From assembly GCF_945859685.1 (NCBI RefSeq), contig NC_079147.1, positions 254,748,572-254,812,571 on the forward strand: DNA of 64,000 nt. The letters run 5' to 3'. The notes below the pieces were generated by a model, which worked only from the letters and a program-made list of their open reading frames with translations, ran no database searches and was not told the DNA's origin. Shown one piece after another: positions 49,905-62,220 of the stretch. The DNA comes from Eupeodes corollae. Taxonomy: Eukaryota; Arthropoda; Insecta; Diptera; Syrphidae. The translations under genes were made by a program, and so were the position numbers. Numbering within the stretch: position 1 is the first letter of the stretch; every line of letters begins with the position of its first letter.

Positions 49905-51355
49905 TTTGTGTTTCGTCTTAATAATGATGCTTGCATACCCATTTGCTTTAACACAGCCATTATTTACGCTATTTTCAAGGGAGGTGAAGGGAGTCTTACA
50001 GAAAACTATAGAGGCATATCTATTCTCAACTCTTTTAGGAAAATCATAAACTCTATTCTTTACGAGAGGCTTACGATATGGATAGAGACAAACAACCACT
50101 TAAGTATCTTCCAAGCTGGGTTTCGATCCGGTTTCTCAGCGGTAGACCAAATTTTTGCACTTACAAGCATAGAAAAACAACATTTGGAGAAAAAGAAAAA
50201 AACGTTACAGCTGCTTCATTGAATTCAAAGCTGCTTTTGCTACGGTCAATCGAAAAGCATTGATTTACAAACTATCTTCTCTTGGCCCTTCGAAAAAATG
50301 TTTACTTTTTTATTCTAACTTTCTAAGTTCAACGAAAGCCTCAGTATGGGATGGCAACAACTTATCCGAAAGTTTTGAGACAGCGGCGAGAGTTCTCCAA
50401 CGATGTATTTTAGGTCCCATTTTGTTTGTAATTTATATTGATGTGGTTTGTGAAATCCTACCGGGAGGTGTAATATTTGGCGAATCTTTGATTAAAGTTT
50501 TACTGTATGCAGACGATCTGGTACTTTTGCCGGATAACCCATTTTCTTTACAACTGCAAATCAACAGACTTAAAGAATATTTCGAAACTTGGGGCTTACG
50601 GATCAAAATGATATTTGAATCTAGGTGGCATGCACGACGTGCTGAAGAATCATGGAACATCAACAAGGAGCGTATTGAAATTGTGAGCGAATTTAAATAT
50701 CTAGGTGTATTGTTGATCTATAACCTAAACTGGAGCAATCATGCGAAAGAGAAAACCAGGGAGGCAAAATTGGCCCTCCAAGCCTTTGGATAAGATCAAA
50801 TAGAGGAATTTGAGACTTTACAAAGATACTTTTTTAAGTAAAGTTATGAAAAGAGAAAATGGGCTTCATAAGACGATCTTGATAAGACTGCTCCGTACAA
50901 ATGCTTCTCCCTTCAGAGAATGGAACGCGGTTTTGATAGCGAATACGACGGCTATATTTCCAAGTGAGTTTTTTGTCTATGGAACAACTTATTGACATTC
51001 TTAACGGGTTGAGTGGTTGGACGAATCTGTTTTGCAAACATGCTTAAGTTTATAGAAGTAGCTTTTGAGCGGTCATGTATTATTATTATTTATCTTCTTT
51101 TTATATATCTTCAAGTTAATAGATTATTCATCTATTATATTTGAAAATTGTTAAGAAAAATCACTAAAAAATCCAGTTTTTATTTTATTATACTAAAAAC
51201 AAAAAACAAAAAAAAAAAACTTTCATAATGTTAAACTATTTTCATCTGAAATGTCTATCAGGCAGACGGCAACAAAGCCATGTCCTTATATTCTTAGTTT
51301 AAATTAATGTAATTTTATTATCGAAATAAAGAATTTTATTTAATCTAATCTAATT
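49905..51355 (+). pseudogene. Non-LTR LINE relic with YADD reverse transcriptase
   Basis: 5'-truncated. Pieces: YAIFKGGEGSLTENYRGISI and LNSFRKIINSILYERL; NHLSIFQAGFRSGFSAVDQI; IYKLSSLGPSKKCLLFYSNF; RCILGPILFVIYIDVV; catalytic box VLLYADDLVLLPDNPFSLQL; EFKYLGVLLIYNLNWSNHAK. Frame breaks separate the first and second halves. It ends in a 3' tail AATCTAATCTAATTT after AATAAAGAATTTTA, a repeat-type tail seen in several insect LINEs. The clade is not certain. Confidence 0.82.
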
Positions 51356-51797
51356 TGTAATGTGTTTCCCCAACTCGGATTTTTTACTGCAGAGTAAAGG
51401 TTTCAATAAGAGAAATCAGATTGACCGATTTTTCACTTTTTCCAATTATGTCTTAAATTTAATAAAAAACGTTGTTTCAAATTCTAAAAACTATTTTTTA
51501 TTAATCTACCTAAAATCTACGTTGAGCTATTTTTTTAGAAATAAAAGCTCAAAAAAAGTATATATCGTATACATTAGTTATGCGAGCATTAAAACTGGCG
51601 CAAATATGCTTTCAAAATTTGCACAAAACTTTCCATGACATATAGTTTAAAACAAACTTATAAATGTCATTGAAGGCTTTTTGGTTAAAAAAAAACCTAA
51701 GGCTCTTAGTTCTCGTTTAAGACCTTTGGTATAAAAATTGTTCAACTAAATACTAAATTGCATGTGAAATTGTAATAAAACTGCTTAAGAAGCAGGA
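51356..51797. other. Stretch downstream of the transporter gene
   Basis: AT-rich; presumably includes the 3' untranslated region of the SLC6 gene. No repeat recognised. Confidence 0.4.
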
Positions 51798-54700
51798 TTA
51801 TCCAAAAACGTTATCATAAAATTGCTCCCACAAACTTAATGGTCTCTCGTCACCAAGCTCCGCACGGTATTGACGATATTCATCACGAATTTTTGGCTCC
51901 AAGGGTCCCCAGTTGTGGGTTGGTTCCATGGCACCTTTGACTTTCTGCAAAAGAGTTTCAAATTAAATCATAGTTTTAAAATTTGTTTTTTGGTCTGCAC
52001 TAACCTCAGTCCAAGTCTTCCCTGGTTGTTTATAAACAGCATAAAATCCCCAAATCGGAAGTTGCCCTACTCCAATACCCCAAATAATCCAGGCAAGCTG
52101 ATAAACTGCTTTCGGGTAAGTGATGCCTTTATAATCTAATGGCTTGTATGTAACTACAGTATAAGCTAAAACTAGGAACATCAAACCGGGGGTTAAAATA
52201 CCCCAACATATACGCCAGTAAAATCCTGTCTTGATATTGAACATAAATTCTATATCCTGACAAAACCGTTTTACTCCTACAATGATAATCATTTGAAAAA
52301 CTTAATAAATTAAAAAAATGTATTTCTTACCATAAATCCAAGCTACTGAAATTAGCTCAGCGATAGCCAAAAACAATGCTATAAATGAACATCCGAAAAA
52401 GTCTACCAAGTTCAAAATGAACTGCCCTCCAGGAGTGAGGTAAACGATTCCACATCCAAAGCCGATTAACGAAATACTTGTTGCTAAAAGCCAATGTGGG
52501 AGGTGATTAAAACGGTCCTTAATGACAGTTATGACACACGATGTCATTCCAATGTTACTCCCAATCCCTAAGACTAGTAGCATCAGGAAGAAAAGCACTG
52601 CAAAAGCCTTGAAAACAAAACTTTCCAATTTTATCCATGGGTAGAATAGATTTAGGTACCCAAAACTTACTTGAGGAAAATATTTAAATTTTGCAATTGC
52701 ATCGGGATATGATATAAAAGCAAGTCCAGCTCCACCCTGGACCACTTTAGAAATGTCATTGGCTTTAGTTTCATAGGCTAAATTACCTAAGATGCCAAAA
52801 ATAATACAACCAGCTAAGATTGATGTTAACGAATCAACTGTAGTAATTATAATAACATCCCTAAAACAATATTTATAAATAAAATTGGATTTTTTCTTTC
52901 CAGATTAAGATTACTCTTTTTTTACCGATAAACGTTTTTTCGAAAATTGTTGTATGAAGCATACATGACCAAAGTTCCGAAACAAATTGCTAGTGAGAAG
53001 AACATTTGGGTAATAGCTGCGTACCAAACCTGTGAATATAGAAAGAGAATATCCTTTAAAACTTGCTTTAACTCTGTATCAACCTGTATTGAGTACAAAT
53101 TAGCAGGTTTGAAAAAAGTAATAAGAGTAATGAGTGTATTTGGCACAAAACTGTTGCACCAAATCAAATGTTGAACTTATGTTCTATAAAAACTGACTTA
53201 AAATAAGACCCTATTTTAACACTAGCTTTCGATGTTTCATAAATGTATAAATAAAGTTTTAGTTTCCAACAACTTAAGGTTCTCTTAGATCTCAGAAATA
53301 TAAACTGCCCAAATGTTGTAAAACTTCATATAATTCTAAATGACTCATTCACAATTATTGTTTTTTTTGTTCGTTTTCCCTTAATATTGTGGTAATGCAA
53401 CCACGCACGATATTTTGACTCCGGCTTAGGCACGTTTGATTTCTAATTTTCTAGATATTCAAATACCTCGGCAGAGTTAATTATTGATTGACAGATCACG
53501 TCTGTCAAGTTGTCTCATATGTGAAAAGCCACCTTAAAGTTTTGTTAAAATTCATTTAAATTAATTAAATTAAATTAAATTCTTACGTTGCTATAAGGAA
53601 ATGAAAAGGCTTTATTATTACTTTAACCACTTTTAAATATTGAACTTATGTTTCCCCATTTCCTTACTCTTCGGTCAAGAACTGAGTTCCTTAAATCCTT
53701 AGTTGAATGTAAACTGTTTGATTCACTGAAACTTATACCAGTTGACAAAAAATTACCTTTGCATTCAATAGCTGATTCCATTGAGGTTTCAAAAAGTAAA
53801 TTATTCCATCGATTGATCCTGGCAGTGTTATTGCTCTAAAGAGCAAAATAATCATCACAAAATATGGAAATATTGCCAAAAAATAAGATGCCTTTCCTGA
53901 ACTGCGTATACCTTCAATGATATTGATCAACATTTATATTTTAAAATTTTAGCTAATTACTAACCTTTCACTAAAGTTGTCCCGATAATAAGCCAAGCTG
54001 CAGCAAGACATAGAACTAGATCCCAATTTGGTGTACCAATTCCATCATTTATATCATGCTTCTCTCGAAGGACTCCTTTTCTGTTTAAAAAATGCAGCAA
54101 AAAATCGTAAAGGAATTCGATAGCAAAATTTAAAAAGTTTAACAAACGTGAAATATATTTCAGCTGAAGATGTTCTATTGGTGAATTCAGTTTGATTATT
54201 GAGTTCAATTTCGGTTGAATCAATACATTGCGGTCCCCATTCAGGACGACAATGGGTCCATGGCAGTGTAAATGAAAACGAAGCTATCAGGTACTTTATA
54301 GTTATGGCCATTATACAGGCGTAATAAGTTGTTGCCAAGGCAGTTGCATACACTTGGCCATATGCTATTCCTAAAAACCGTTTGAGAAAAATTGTAAGAA
54401 TTTTTAACAGCCTTTTAAAATCAAATTAACCTACCTCTCATTATTGGTGCCATATCGAAAGCCTCTATGCATCCACGACTTGAAAATTGTCCAATTATCA
54501 CTTCCATATAGTACACAGGTCTTCCAATCAACAACAAAACAATGATATATGGAATGACGAAGGCTCCCCCACCATTTTCCAAGGCAATAAACGGAAATCG
54601 CCATACATTACCAAGTCCAACCGACAGAGCTATGCACGATAAAAGGAATTCGATTTCCTTGCCCCATTTTTCTCGACTACTTCCTGAACTAGTGGTACAT

Positions 54701-54955
54701 GTCATGGATTCCTAAACAAGCAAAAAACCCGAAACCAAAAAAAGTTTCCATGGAATGATTAAACCACAATCTTATTTTATCATAAATAACATAATATGTA
54801 GCTCTATTCGGTTCCCCATCATTTCCCACTGCCCAAGCCCAGTCTCTTACCAAGTCATTTTCCTTGGAGTAGGTTATGGAATGTTGAAGAAGTTCCTTTT
54901 CGGGTAAAAATGCGATTTTTTCTTTATGTGATAGGGCATCACACTCAGGTTTCAT
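51798..54955 (-). CDS. Sodium-dependent nutrient amino acid transporter, SLC6 family (10 coding exons)
   Basis: Plasma-membrane symporter, NAAT1-like, expected to import neutral amino acids with Na+. Exons: 54851-54955, 54435-54711, 54148-54370, 53965-54080, 53757-53911, 52926-53029, 52671-52860, 52331-52607, 52005-52276, 51798-51944. All junctions are GT-AG and in phase, giving 621 aa, close to the usual length. TM1 carries the family signature GLGNVWRFPF (residues 67-76) and ENGGGAF. The second outer loop has Cys168 and Cys176, a likely disulphide, plus glycosylation sites NQT (186) and NRT (192). Other family blocks: GIGTPNWDLVLCLAAAWLII; SSGKASYFLAIFPYFVMIIL; ITLPGSIDGI; VWYAAITQMFFSLAICFGTL; FISYPDAIAKF in the TM8 region; YLTPGG; and the cytoplasmic end AELGDERPLSLWEQFYDNVFG truncated here to its key residues ELGDERP. 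Nine introns: eight of 53-139 bp and one of 727 bp. Substrate choice cannot be read from sequence. Confidence 0.95.
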
Positions 54956-56264
54956 ACTGCTAATGGAATCCTCTATATAATGGACGAGAAATGTATGGAC
55001 AAAGTTTAGTTTTGAAAATTTTGAAGGGTAATAAAAAACAAAATGTTTGAAAAGTTGCTAAATATGTGCTGAATGTGCATTAAATTATTATTTTTTGATA
55101 GGAAAAATGTGCAACTTTATTGGGCTTTTATAAGCTACATGATGTGTAACGATAATTTGCATAAGATAAACAGGCCAGATACTCATGCTTTAATGTGTGT
55201 AAGTTCGTTTTAACATGAATTTCTGGTCTACATTTTGAAAAAGTTCTTTAAAAATTGTGTAGAAAATAGATAAAGTGCAAACAGTTGATCTTAGAGAAGT
55301 TTATGATAAAACCTGTCAAATGCAATGTTTTTATATCAACAATGTTCACGTTGGAAACGACTCATTCTGACGTTTCATTATCCTTAACTCACCCAAAATA
55401 TTTAAAAAAAATAGATATTTTATAATGTCTGTATTTTTGCCCCTATATCTTTTTAAGTTTCAAATGAAGATGCATTTGGATGGATATTGATGAGACGTCA
55501 AAATCATGAACTTGAAAAAGTGCAACTAACATGTTTTATGTATTTTTTCATTCTCAAGAGGCAAGGCGCAATTTTGTAATTTACTCCAAAATTTTAAACC
55601 TTTCTTTTCGTTTTGGTAACTAGTAAATTGCTTATTTCGTTTCATTAAAAAACGAGTATTCAGACATGTCTAAAAAGTGACAGTTCATGAAAATAAACAA
55701 GGCAGATACGCTTAAACAGGCCTATTAATTCGTATTTCCAACTGTTGACTTGACCATTCTTTTATAAAAATAATTCTACAGATGTCATGTGAATTTATCA
55801 AAAAAATGCAAAAAGTTAAAGAAGCCATTCCGTGATTTTAACTTTAACAAATTGTTAAGAGATAATAAGATGTTAAATTCGTTTAATATTAGGTAAATTA
55901 ACTTTTAAGGGTAGAAAGTTGCTTAAAATGCCTTCAATATTGTATAAAATGTTGATCCATTTGTTTTAGCAAATTTAAAACTATGTTGGTGTTTTACTAT
56001 CTCTCAACATTTAACTAAAAATAAAATCACAAAATAGAAACTTAATTTTCTAAATCCTCATAATGTCTGAGTTTTTGACATTTTAAGTGAATGAGTCCGT
56101 TCCCTATACCCACATGCAGATTTATTTTCTTCTTTCTTAGGTGATTTTTGATTAATTACAAAATCAAATTGACAGCTAAGAAGATGTCACAATAGAAAAT
56201 GTAATAGTCATTTTCCGACAAAAATGTTGTTTTTGAAAACATCTAGGAGACGCTTATAAAACCT
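54956..56264. other. Upstream region of the SLC6 gene
   Basis: 1.3 kb, AT-rich, presumably with the promoter and 5' untranslated exon(s). I could not identify a core promoter or an untranslated exon. Confidence 0.4.
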
Positions 56265-58540
56265 TTTTTTTTGTTTTATAGTAAGCGCACACTCAAAGGG
56301 ATATACTACCCTTATTATTTAGACACTGAGAAAGGGAGAGAGGGGTTGAAAGGAGATGTCGGTGCACATTGGTTTTGAATTTCTGAATATTGCAATAACT
56401 GGAAAAGACAGAGTGTGGCAAGGCATTCCACATTCGCATAGTACGGCTAAAGAACGAATCTCTGTACTTGACAGTACGACCGAAGTTGGGCTCGAGGGTA
56501 TATTGATGAGCATTCCCAGAAGCGCGAGTATTACGGTTGAACTGTTAAAGGGGTGGAATGCTGCTGGCTATTTTTCTAGAGCATAAACCATCAAAATAAC
56601 GTTAAAAGAGGGTAAGACAAGAAACATTTCGACGATGTTCAAGTGACGTAAATGATCTTATGATGGTAATATCACCAATCAATCTAAATGTTCTACGTTC
56701 AATAATATCCAAGAGGCTTAAGTTAGTTGCAGGAGCACCAGCCCAGATATGGGAGTTATAATCAAGCTTTGGACGTATATGAGTCTTGTAAATAACAGCC
56801 AGATCAGAGGGAGAGAAAAACTTCTTGCATCGCCTTAGAAAACCCAACCATCTTGCGGCAAAAGGTGGTTGGTGATACACATACCGAGAATATCGAGATG
56901 TTCAGGTGTCATTTATGGATAATGGCAAGGGGAATATATCACGCTTTAACGATACAAGACAGCATTGGGTTTTCGAAGCATTAATTTCCACGCCGTTTCT
57001 TATTCCCCATTGTACAATGCTGTTTATTTCGGAATTTAATGAGCTTATCATATTTTGTCGTTGCAGTTTCACATCCGAAGAAGAGGGGTGTGAATTTGAA
57101 AACGAATATTTGAAGCTAAGAGTACTATCGAAGTAGAAGTTTTAGACAGGAGATCATTAATAAAAATGAGAAAGAGTGTTGGAGACAAAACAGAGCCCTG
57201 GGGCACACCAGCATTTATTTTGTGGTTTTCAGATTTGAATCCATCCAATAAAACTTGTATTGAACGATTCGAAAGGTAATTACTAATCCACTGAAGGAGG
57301 GATTCATGAAAACGGAAAGAACGCATTTTCGATAAGAGAGCCTGATGCCAAACCCTATCAAATGCTTTTGAAATATCAAGTGCAATAATCTTACTTTCTC
57401 CAAAACTATGTAAAGATTTGTTCCACTGTTCGGTGAGATGAACCATGAGATCACCAGTGGACTTATTGCTACGAAAGCCATACTGTCGGTCATTAAGAAG
57501 CTTCAAGATATTTCTTGAGCTGATAATTTCAGCGTTTCCATGACCTTGGAAAGAAGGGACGTAAGTGCAATCGGTCGATAATTAGACGGTGAGGAAAATT
57601 CGCCTTTTTTGGAAATAGGCTGGACAAATACGGTTTTCCATCCGCTCGGAACGAGACCTGAGGAGTAGGACACATGAAAAAGAACAATAGCGGGGATACC
57701 ACCTGGACCAGCAGATTTATGTGTGTTTAGATCTCTTAGGACTCTTGACACAGTACGAGTGCGAAAAAAGATTGGTCCCATAGAATCATTAACTCGATCA
57801 AGTACAGGCGGAGTCATAACACTCACTGCCAGCGTTGAATTTGTGGCGAACTGCCTAGCACAAATGGAGTGTCATTCACAACAAGCGTGGGAACCGAGGA
57901 AGAGGAAGAATTCCTCATATTTTTTAGAAATGACCAACAATTTGTACGGCCTTTGGGACATTGCAGTATTTTTTGACGTAATTTTTGGACATGTAAAAAT
58001 TTGGTCCGTCGAGTATTTGGCGTTGCAGGCCTTTCTGGCTTGCTTGAACTTATTCCGGTTTTCCTCAGTTGGATTGGCCTTAAAACAACGGAAACTTACC
58101 TTCTTAACCCTAATAACCTCTTTACAGCTCGCATCGAACCATGCGTTTTCCTTAGGTCTGATGCTTTTAACCCTATTCGGGATAAAAGTTCTCATTCCTA
58201 GGAGAATCAAACTTGTGATCATATTAGCGCTGGCGTCAACGTCACTATCGAGGAAGCATAGGGACCAGTTAAAGATCATAAAATAATTATTGAGACCGTT
58301 CCAGTTGGCTTTCTCGTATTGCCAAACGGTTCTCTTAGGAGCTCTTTCTTTAACTGGAGAGTTTTTACACGAGACACATATGATATGACAATGACACAAT
58401 GGTCAGATGTGCCTAGAGGAGATAGAAAACTAATAGTGTACTAACCAGGGTCAGAGGTAAGAAACAAGTCAAGAGTGTTTTCTGCTCGACCTACCACGTC
58501 CGATATTCGAGTGGGCTCGTTGACCAGCTGAGTTAGGTGG
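56265..58540 (-). pseudogene. Jockey/CR1-group LINE (copy J2), main part
   Basis: Minus-strand order: end of endonuclease (HLTQLVNEPTRISDVVGRAE, LGTSDHCVIV); linker (ENAWFDASCKEVIRVKKVSF); reverse transcriptase (SAGPGGIPAIVLFHVSYSSG, SNYRPIALTSLLSKVMETL, KIIALDISKAFDRVWHQALL, INAGVPQGSVLSPTLFLIFI); and the region after it (AVIYKTHIRPKLDYNSHIWA, FTSLEHRRNVSCLTLF). The catalytic ADD box should follow NDLL but reads SKTSTSIVLLAS, so motif C is lost. The 3' end has AAGGGTAGTATATCCCTT and an A-rich tail, matching copy J1. Frameshifts make it inactive. Confidence 0.9.
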
Positions 58541-59003
58541 TTTACACGAATAACAAAAACAATATCCATAGTAAGAAAAACACCGATAAAAGTTAGAGTA
58601 GAATCTCACTATGGATAGGTTTTTGACATTTATACGAACCTCGAATGGATCTTATGTGATTTCGTTCTCAAATGTTGGAACGATTGATATTGCATTTGTT
58701 TCTCGATGGCTGTGTTCGTTGAGTAATTCTGCATTTGGAATCATGTGTGTTTTCCATTGCGGAAAAAACGAATCTATTACAGTTGATATTATTTAGTTTT
58801 GTTAGTGAAAATGGACTGGGCTTATTTTGCAAGAGAAAACAATAAAAGATAATTAAGTTTTGCTATGTTTCCACAAAAGGTTTATCTCAGTTTAGAATAG
58901 ATAAATCTCAACTCGATTCAGGTATATAAAGAATTGAGGCGAGCTTCAAGCTCGCTTCAACACCACATGTTAATGCAGTAAATCTACATACAAACCCCCT
59001 TTT
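58541..59003. mobile_element. TA-flanked transposon, copy C, inside LINE J2
   Basis: Matches copies A and B (TTTACACGAATAACAAAAAC, TTCTCAAATGTTGGAACGAT, GGTTTATCTCAGTTTAGAAT). Both outer ends are missing and about 330 bp present in B is absent. A TATATAAAG near 58922 is followed by the perfect palindrome GCGAGCTTCAAGCTCGC. Confidence 0.7.
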
Positions 59004-59500
59004 TGAAGTTTTATTTTATGTCAAATTTGTTTGGTTAAACTTAAAACTTTGAAATCGACCGCAAAGTCAAGTGTGAAATTTATGTTTTCTTACCATTGCT
59101 TCTTGAAAATTATCCATTTTATTAGTTTAAGTTAGTTTTTCTTGTTAAGTTAATTTTTTGACTTTTGATTTTCACAAAACTTTCTTCTTATTTGTGTTTT
59201 TTTTATTATTATTTTGACAGATCTTCTTTCAGTTGTACCAATTTTTAAAAACAAAAATCTAGAAACTACGGATCGTTTTGTTGGGGATTTCTCACTTTAC
59301 TAAATATATGAAATGCGAACAAAACGCACGTATTGTGTACATTGAAATCACCCGTAACAACAATTTCAGTGCCAGGATAGGACGAAACAATTCTTTGGAT
59401 GGAACTAGACAAAAAATCAAATTCACGAGAAGTTGACACTCTGTCTAGATTGGGGCTTCGATAAAAGAAGCAATAGTGAATGATTTGCTTATTCACGAAA
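59004..59500 (-). pseudogene. Jockey-like LINE endonuclease fragment, probably the 5' part of J2
   Basis: 59266-59500 reads HYCFFYRSPNLDRVSTSREF, then SSYPGTEIVVTGDFNVHN, the catalytic GDFN block of an AP-like endonuclease. It is in the orientation and order expected for J2 upstream of transposon C. The piece between (59004-59265) is not recognised. Confidence 0.7.
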
Positions 59501-61149
59501 AACTTAAATCACATATTCACATAGCACCAAGATATACCCTTGAATAAATAATTCAGTGGGATCGGAATCCTCAACTACTTGGGTTTCACTTAGTGCCAAT
59601 ACAACTGGCCTGTTTAAAGCAGTATGCGAAAAATGAATTTCGTCAAATCTAATCGAAAATGTTGTTGTTGAAAAATTGAATTTAGCTGTCTCAACTTACA
59701 TAGACGGAAAGGTTAGTGAAAGTCAAATCACTTATCGCCTTAGCCGATTTCACTCTAGTATTTTCAATTTTGAAAGAAGACAATTATAATAAAAGAGTTA
59801 CCATGAAATTTATCTTTACTTTGACATCAATTTCATCCTTCAACTTAAAACAATGCACTACAAAAGGCCAATGAAATCTGAATTGGATTGTTTCTTTTTT
59901 ATCTCTCAAATAGAACATATTTATTGATTGAATGACATTGAAATTGGAATCTCTAATCTCATTTCTTAAAATGACAAATAGATATTACTCCAATCAGTTC
60001 CCAGGAAGGCCACGCTTCATTTTTCATTTAACAATTATAATATTTATAATCAATTATTTCATACTTGTTTAAATTTAAATGTGCATTCAGTTTGATTTAT
60101 TTACTTAGAAAAACATTAAAATTAATTATATTTTTTTAGGATTCCTTCATGAACATATATTTTCAAGTAAAATTAATTGTATAGTGCGTTGATTAAATGT
60201 TACATATTAGAATTTATGTTTCTTATTAATAATTTGTCTTATCGCATTTAAACTTGATTATTAATTCCAGATGTTAAAATTCACTACTCGTTGATCGTTA
60301 GCCTTAACGTTATCATAAAAATGTATTAATATATATTTCCTGATGTAATTTGTCTAAAGAAATATTTTATATATTATATAACATATTTTTTTACTACGAA
60401 AAGTTTAAATTTGTAATTTATTAGATTATGTGCGTTTTAAGCATTGATTCTATCAAAGAAACAGGTAAACATTTAATAATGTCAGTGTCACTTATATCTT
60501 TTAATTAGCCAAACTAAAATTATGTAAAAACATTTGCCAATTTGTATTTATGGTGACTTTTATACAAAACTGAATATTTTGACTTTTTTCTCTCAATGGC
60601 TTCACTTTGGCCTAGAGTAGTTGCAAATAATATTTAAAACATAGGACTTTTAAGTGTTTCTCCGATAGTGTGGTCACAAGTGTTCTACTCAATGGTAATA
60701 AAATATATTAACAACTGGGCCGTATTGCACCAGTTTACAAATACAATCACAAATTTTGTATTTGAATTTGCTTTGCACCAACTACCAAATCCATAAGTGG
60801 AATCACATATTTGTGATGAGAGTTACAAATTGTACATTAAAGGTACAATTAACCGTTGCACCATTTATGCTTGGAAGTTGTAAGTTACAAATTTAAATCA
60901 CAATTTTTGTCAACGTTTTTTTAATCTATACTATTGCTATTCCATTCGTTTTACTGAAAATTGCTTAAGGCATATTGTATATTAGCATGTCCTTCGTTTT
61001 CGTCGATTGTTGATAGTTGTAATTATTTTCATTTTCTGTTTTCTGGAATTTCGATGTTGTCATCATTTGAAGTTTTTGAAATGTTGGTTAAAGCTATACT
61101 ACATTTGATTATATTCACAGCTTTTTGAAGTTGTAATCCCAAATGTTTT
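59501..61149. other. AT-rich stretch, possible small MITE
   Basis: No gene seen. 60718-60875 has three spaced copies of TTGCACCA, two of them preceded by CCG(TA), which might be a decayed MITE. Confidence 0.4.
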
Positions 61150-61314
61150 ACACAAACGATATAATAAGGACAACGAACTTCGGATCTGTACGTGGAATGT
61201 TAGCTCCCTTAACAGACCACGAAGCCCTAAACTGCTGCAAGGCAGTTTTACCGCCATACAAGAAGTGCTATGGGATGGACCGGCCAAACGCAAACTAAAA
61301 GACTGCGATGTATA
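61150..61314 (+). pseudogene. RTE-type LINE fragment (start of endonuclease)
   Basis: Matches the RTE copies at 7311 and 10586: AATAAGGACAACGAACTTCG, then TGGAATGTTAGCTCCCTTAA, and on to AAACTAAAAGACTGCGATGT. It encodes the WNVSSLNRPR start of the endonuclease. About 165 bp only. Confidence 0.85.
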
Positions 61315-61995
61315 GTTTCAAAAGCTAATTCCCTTTAAGGATTTATTAAAAGAAATTCCTCTGGTTTTAAAGATCCTTATACGGTGAAGTCTCTTTATTG
61401 TTCCTTAGTCCGACCGGTCCTTGAGTATTGCAGCATTGTTTGGTTTCCTACTTCAGTAAAAAAAGTTAACAGAATTGAAAGAGTGCAGAAATGTTTTTTG
61501 AGATTTGCTTTGAGAAATTTTGTTTTACCTGTTAATGTCTCTTTGAACTATACTTCTAAATGTTTGCTGTTGGTTTTGAAACTCTTGAAAAGCGAAGGAA
61601 GGTTTTTAGTGTTATTTTTATACGTGATATTTTATGTTTTTCAATCAAATGTGATAATTTACTTTTTTAATGAATGTTTATGCACCGTCAAGATCATTAA
61701 GATCAAGAGAATTGTTGTATACTGAGCGCCACTCTACCTTGTATGGTCAGCGGAAGCCTATTTGTCGTAGTATCATATTTGTTTAATATTGCCAATGAAG
61801 CTGTTGATATATTTTGCATGTCCAGAGAAACTTTAAAAAATTCTCTTAAATATGTTGATTTTTAACTTAATTATTTATTTCTGCTTTTGCTTATATGTAC
61901 ATGCATTATATTTATAATTTATTTTACTTTGTTCTAGTTATATTTTTTCAAATCTGTTGATATTTTCATATCGTAGATAAATAAATAAATAAGTA
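61315..61995 (+). pseudogene. Jockey-superfamily LINE, 3' end (copy J3)
   Basis: C-terminal region after the reverse transcriptase core: SGFKDPYTVKSLYCSLVRPV and LEYCSIVWFPTS; INRIERVQKCFLRFALR with the frame later shifted; then MFMHRQDH-type decay with LLYTERHSTLYGQRKPICRS recoverable in another frame. It ends in a TAGATAAATAAATAAATAAG tail. It is a different family from J1/J2. Confidence 0.78.
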
Positions 61996-62027
61996 GTACC
62001 CGTGGTATGATGGTTAGTGTGTTGGAC
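61996..62027 (+). repeat. SINE head fragment (32 bp)
   Basis: Matches the first 32 bases of the SINE at 19429-19723 with three differences, including TGATGGTTAGTGTGTTGGAC (A box). It stops exactly where the next LINE begins. Confidence 0.75.
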
Positions 62028-62220
62028 GAGACAGGCTCCACCAACTGTTGCCCCAAAGGCCCCTGTGCCTAAGGCACCAGAGGTGCAGCCTGACATTGTA
62101 GCCTTGTTGTTGAGCATTCAAGGTCAACTAACAGGACTGCAAAGTCAGATAAAGGAGCAAGGCAAAAGGGTAGATCATCTCTACTCTTTGTTGCCTGGCC
62201 TGGCGCAATTTAGACAATAA
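62028..62220 (+). CDS. LINE ORF1 protein, C-terminal end (5'-truncated)
   Basis: Open frame without its true start, ending in TAA at 62218-62220. It has a Pro/Ala/Lys-rich stretch (VAPKAPVPKAPEVQP), then a likely amphipathic or coiled helix (IVALLLSIQGQLTGLQSQIK). The upstream part is cut at the SINE fragment. The final base of its stop is the first base of the ORF2 start codon. It is the probable nucleic-acid-binding ORF1 partner, but no zinc knuckle lies in the remaining part. Confidence 0.6.

Noticed and set aside
53030..53756. ORF inside the 727-bp SLC6 intron (53648-53839, plus strand)
   Set aside because: Mostly antisense to intron and exon sequence of the transporter, with no domain.
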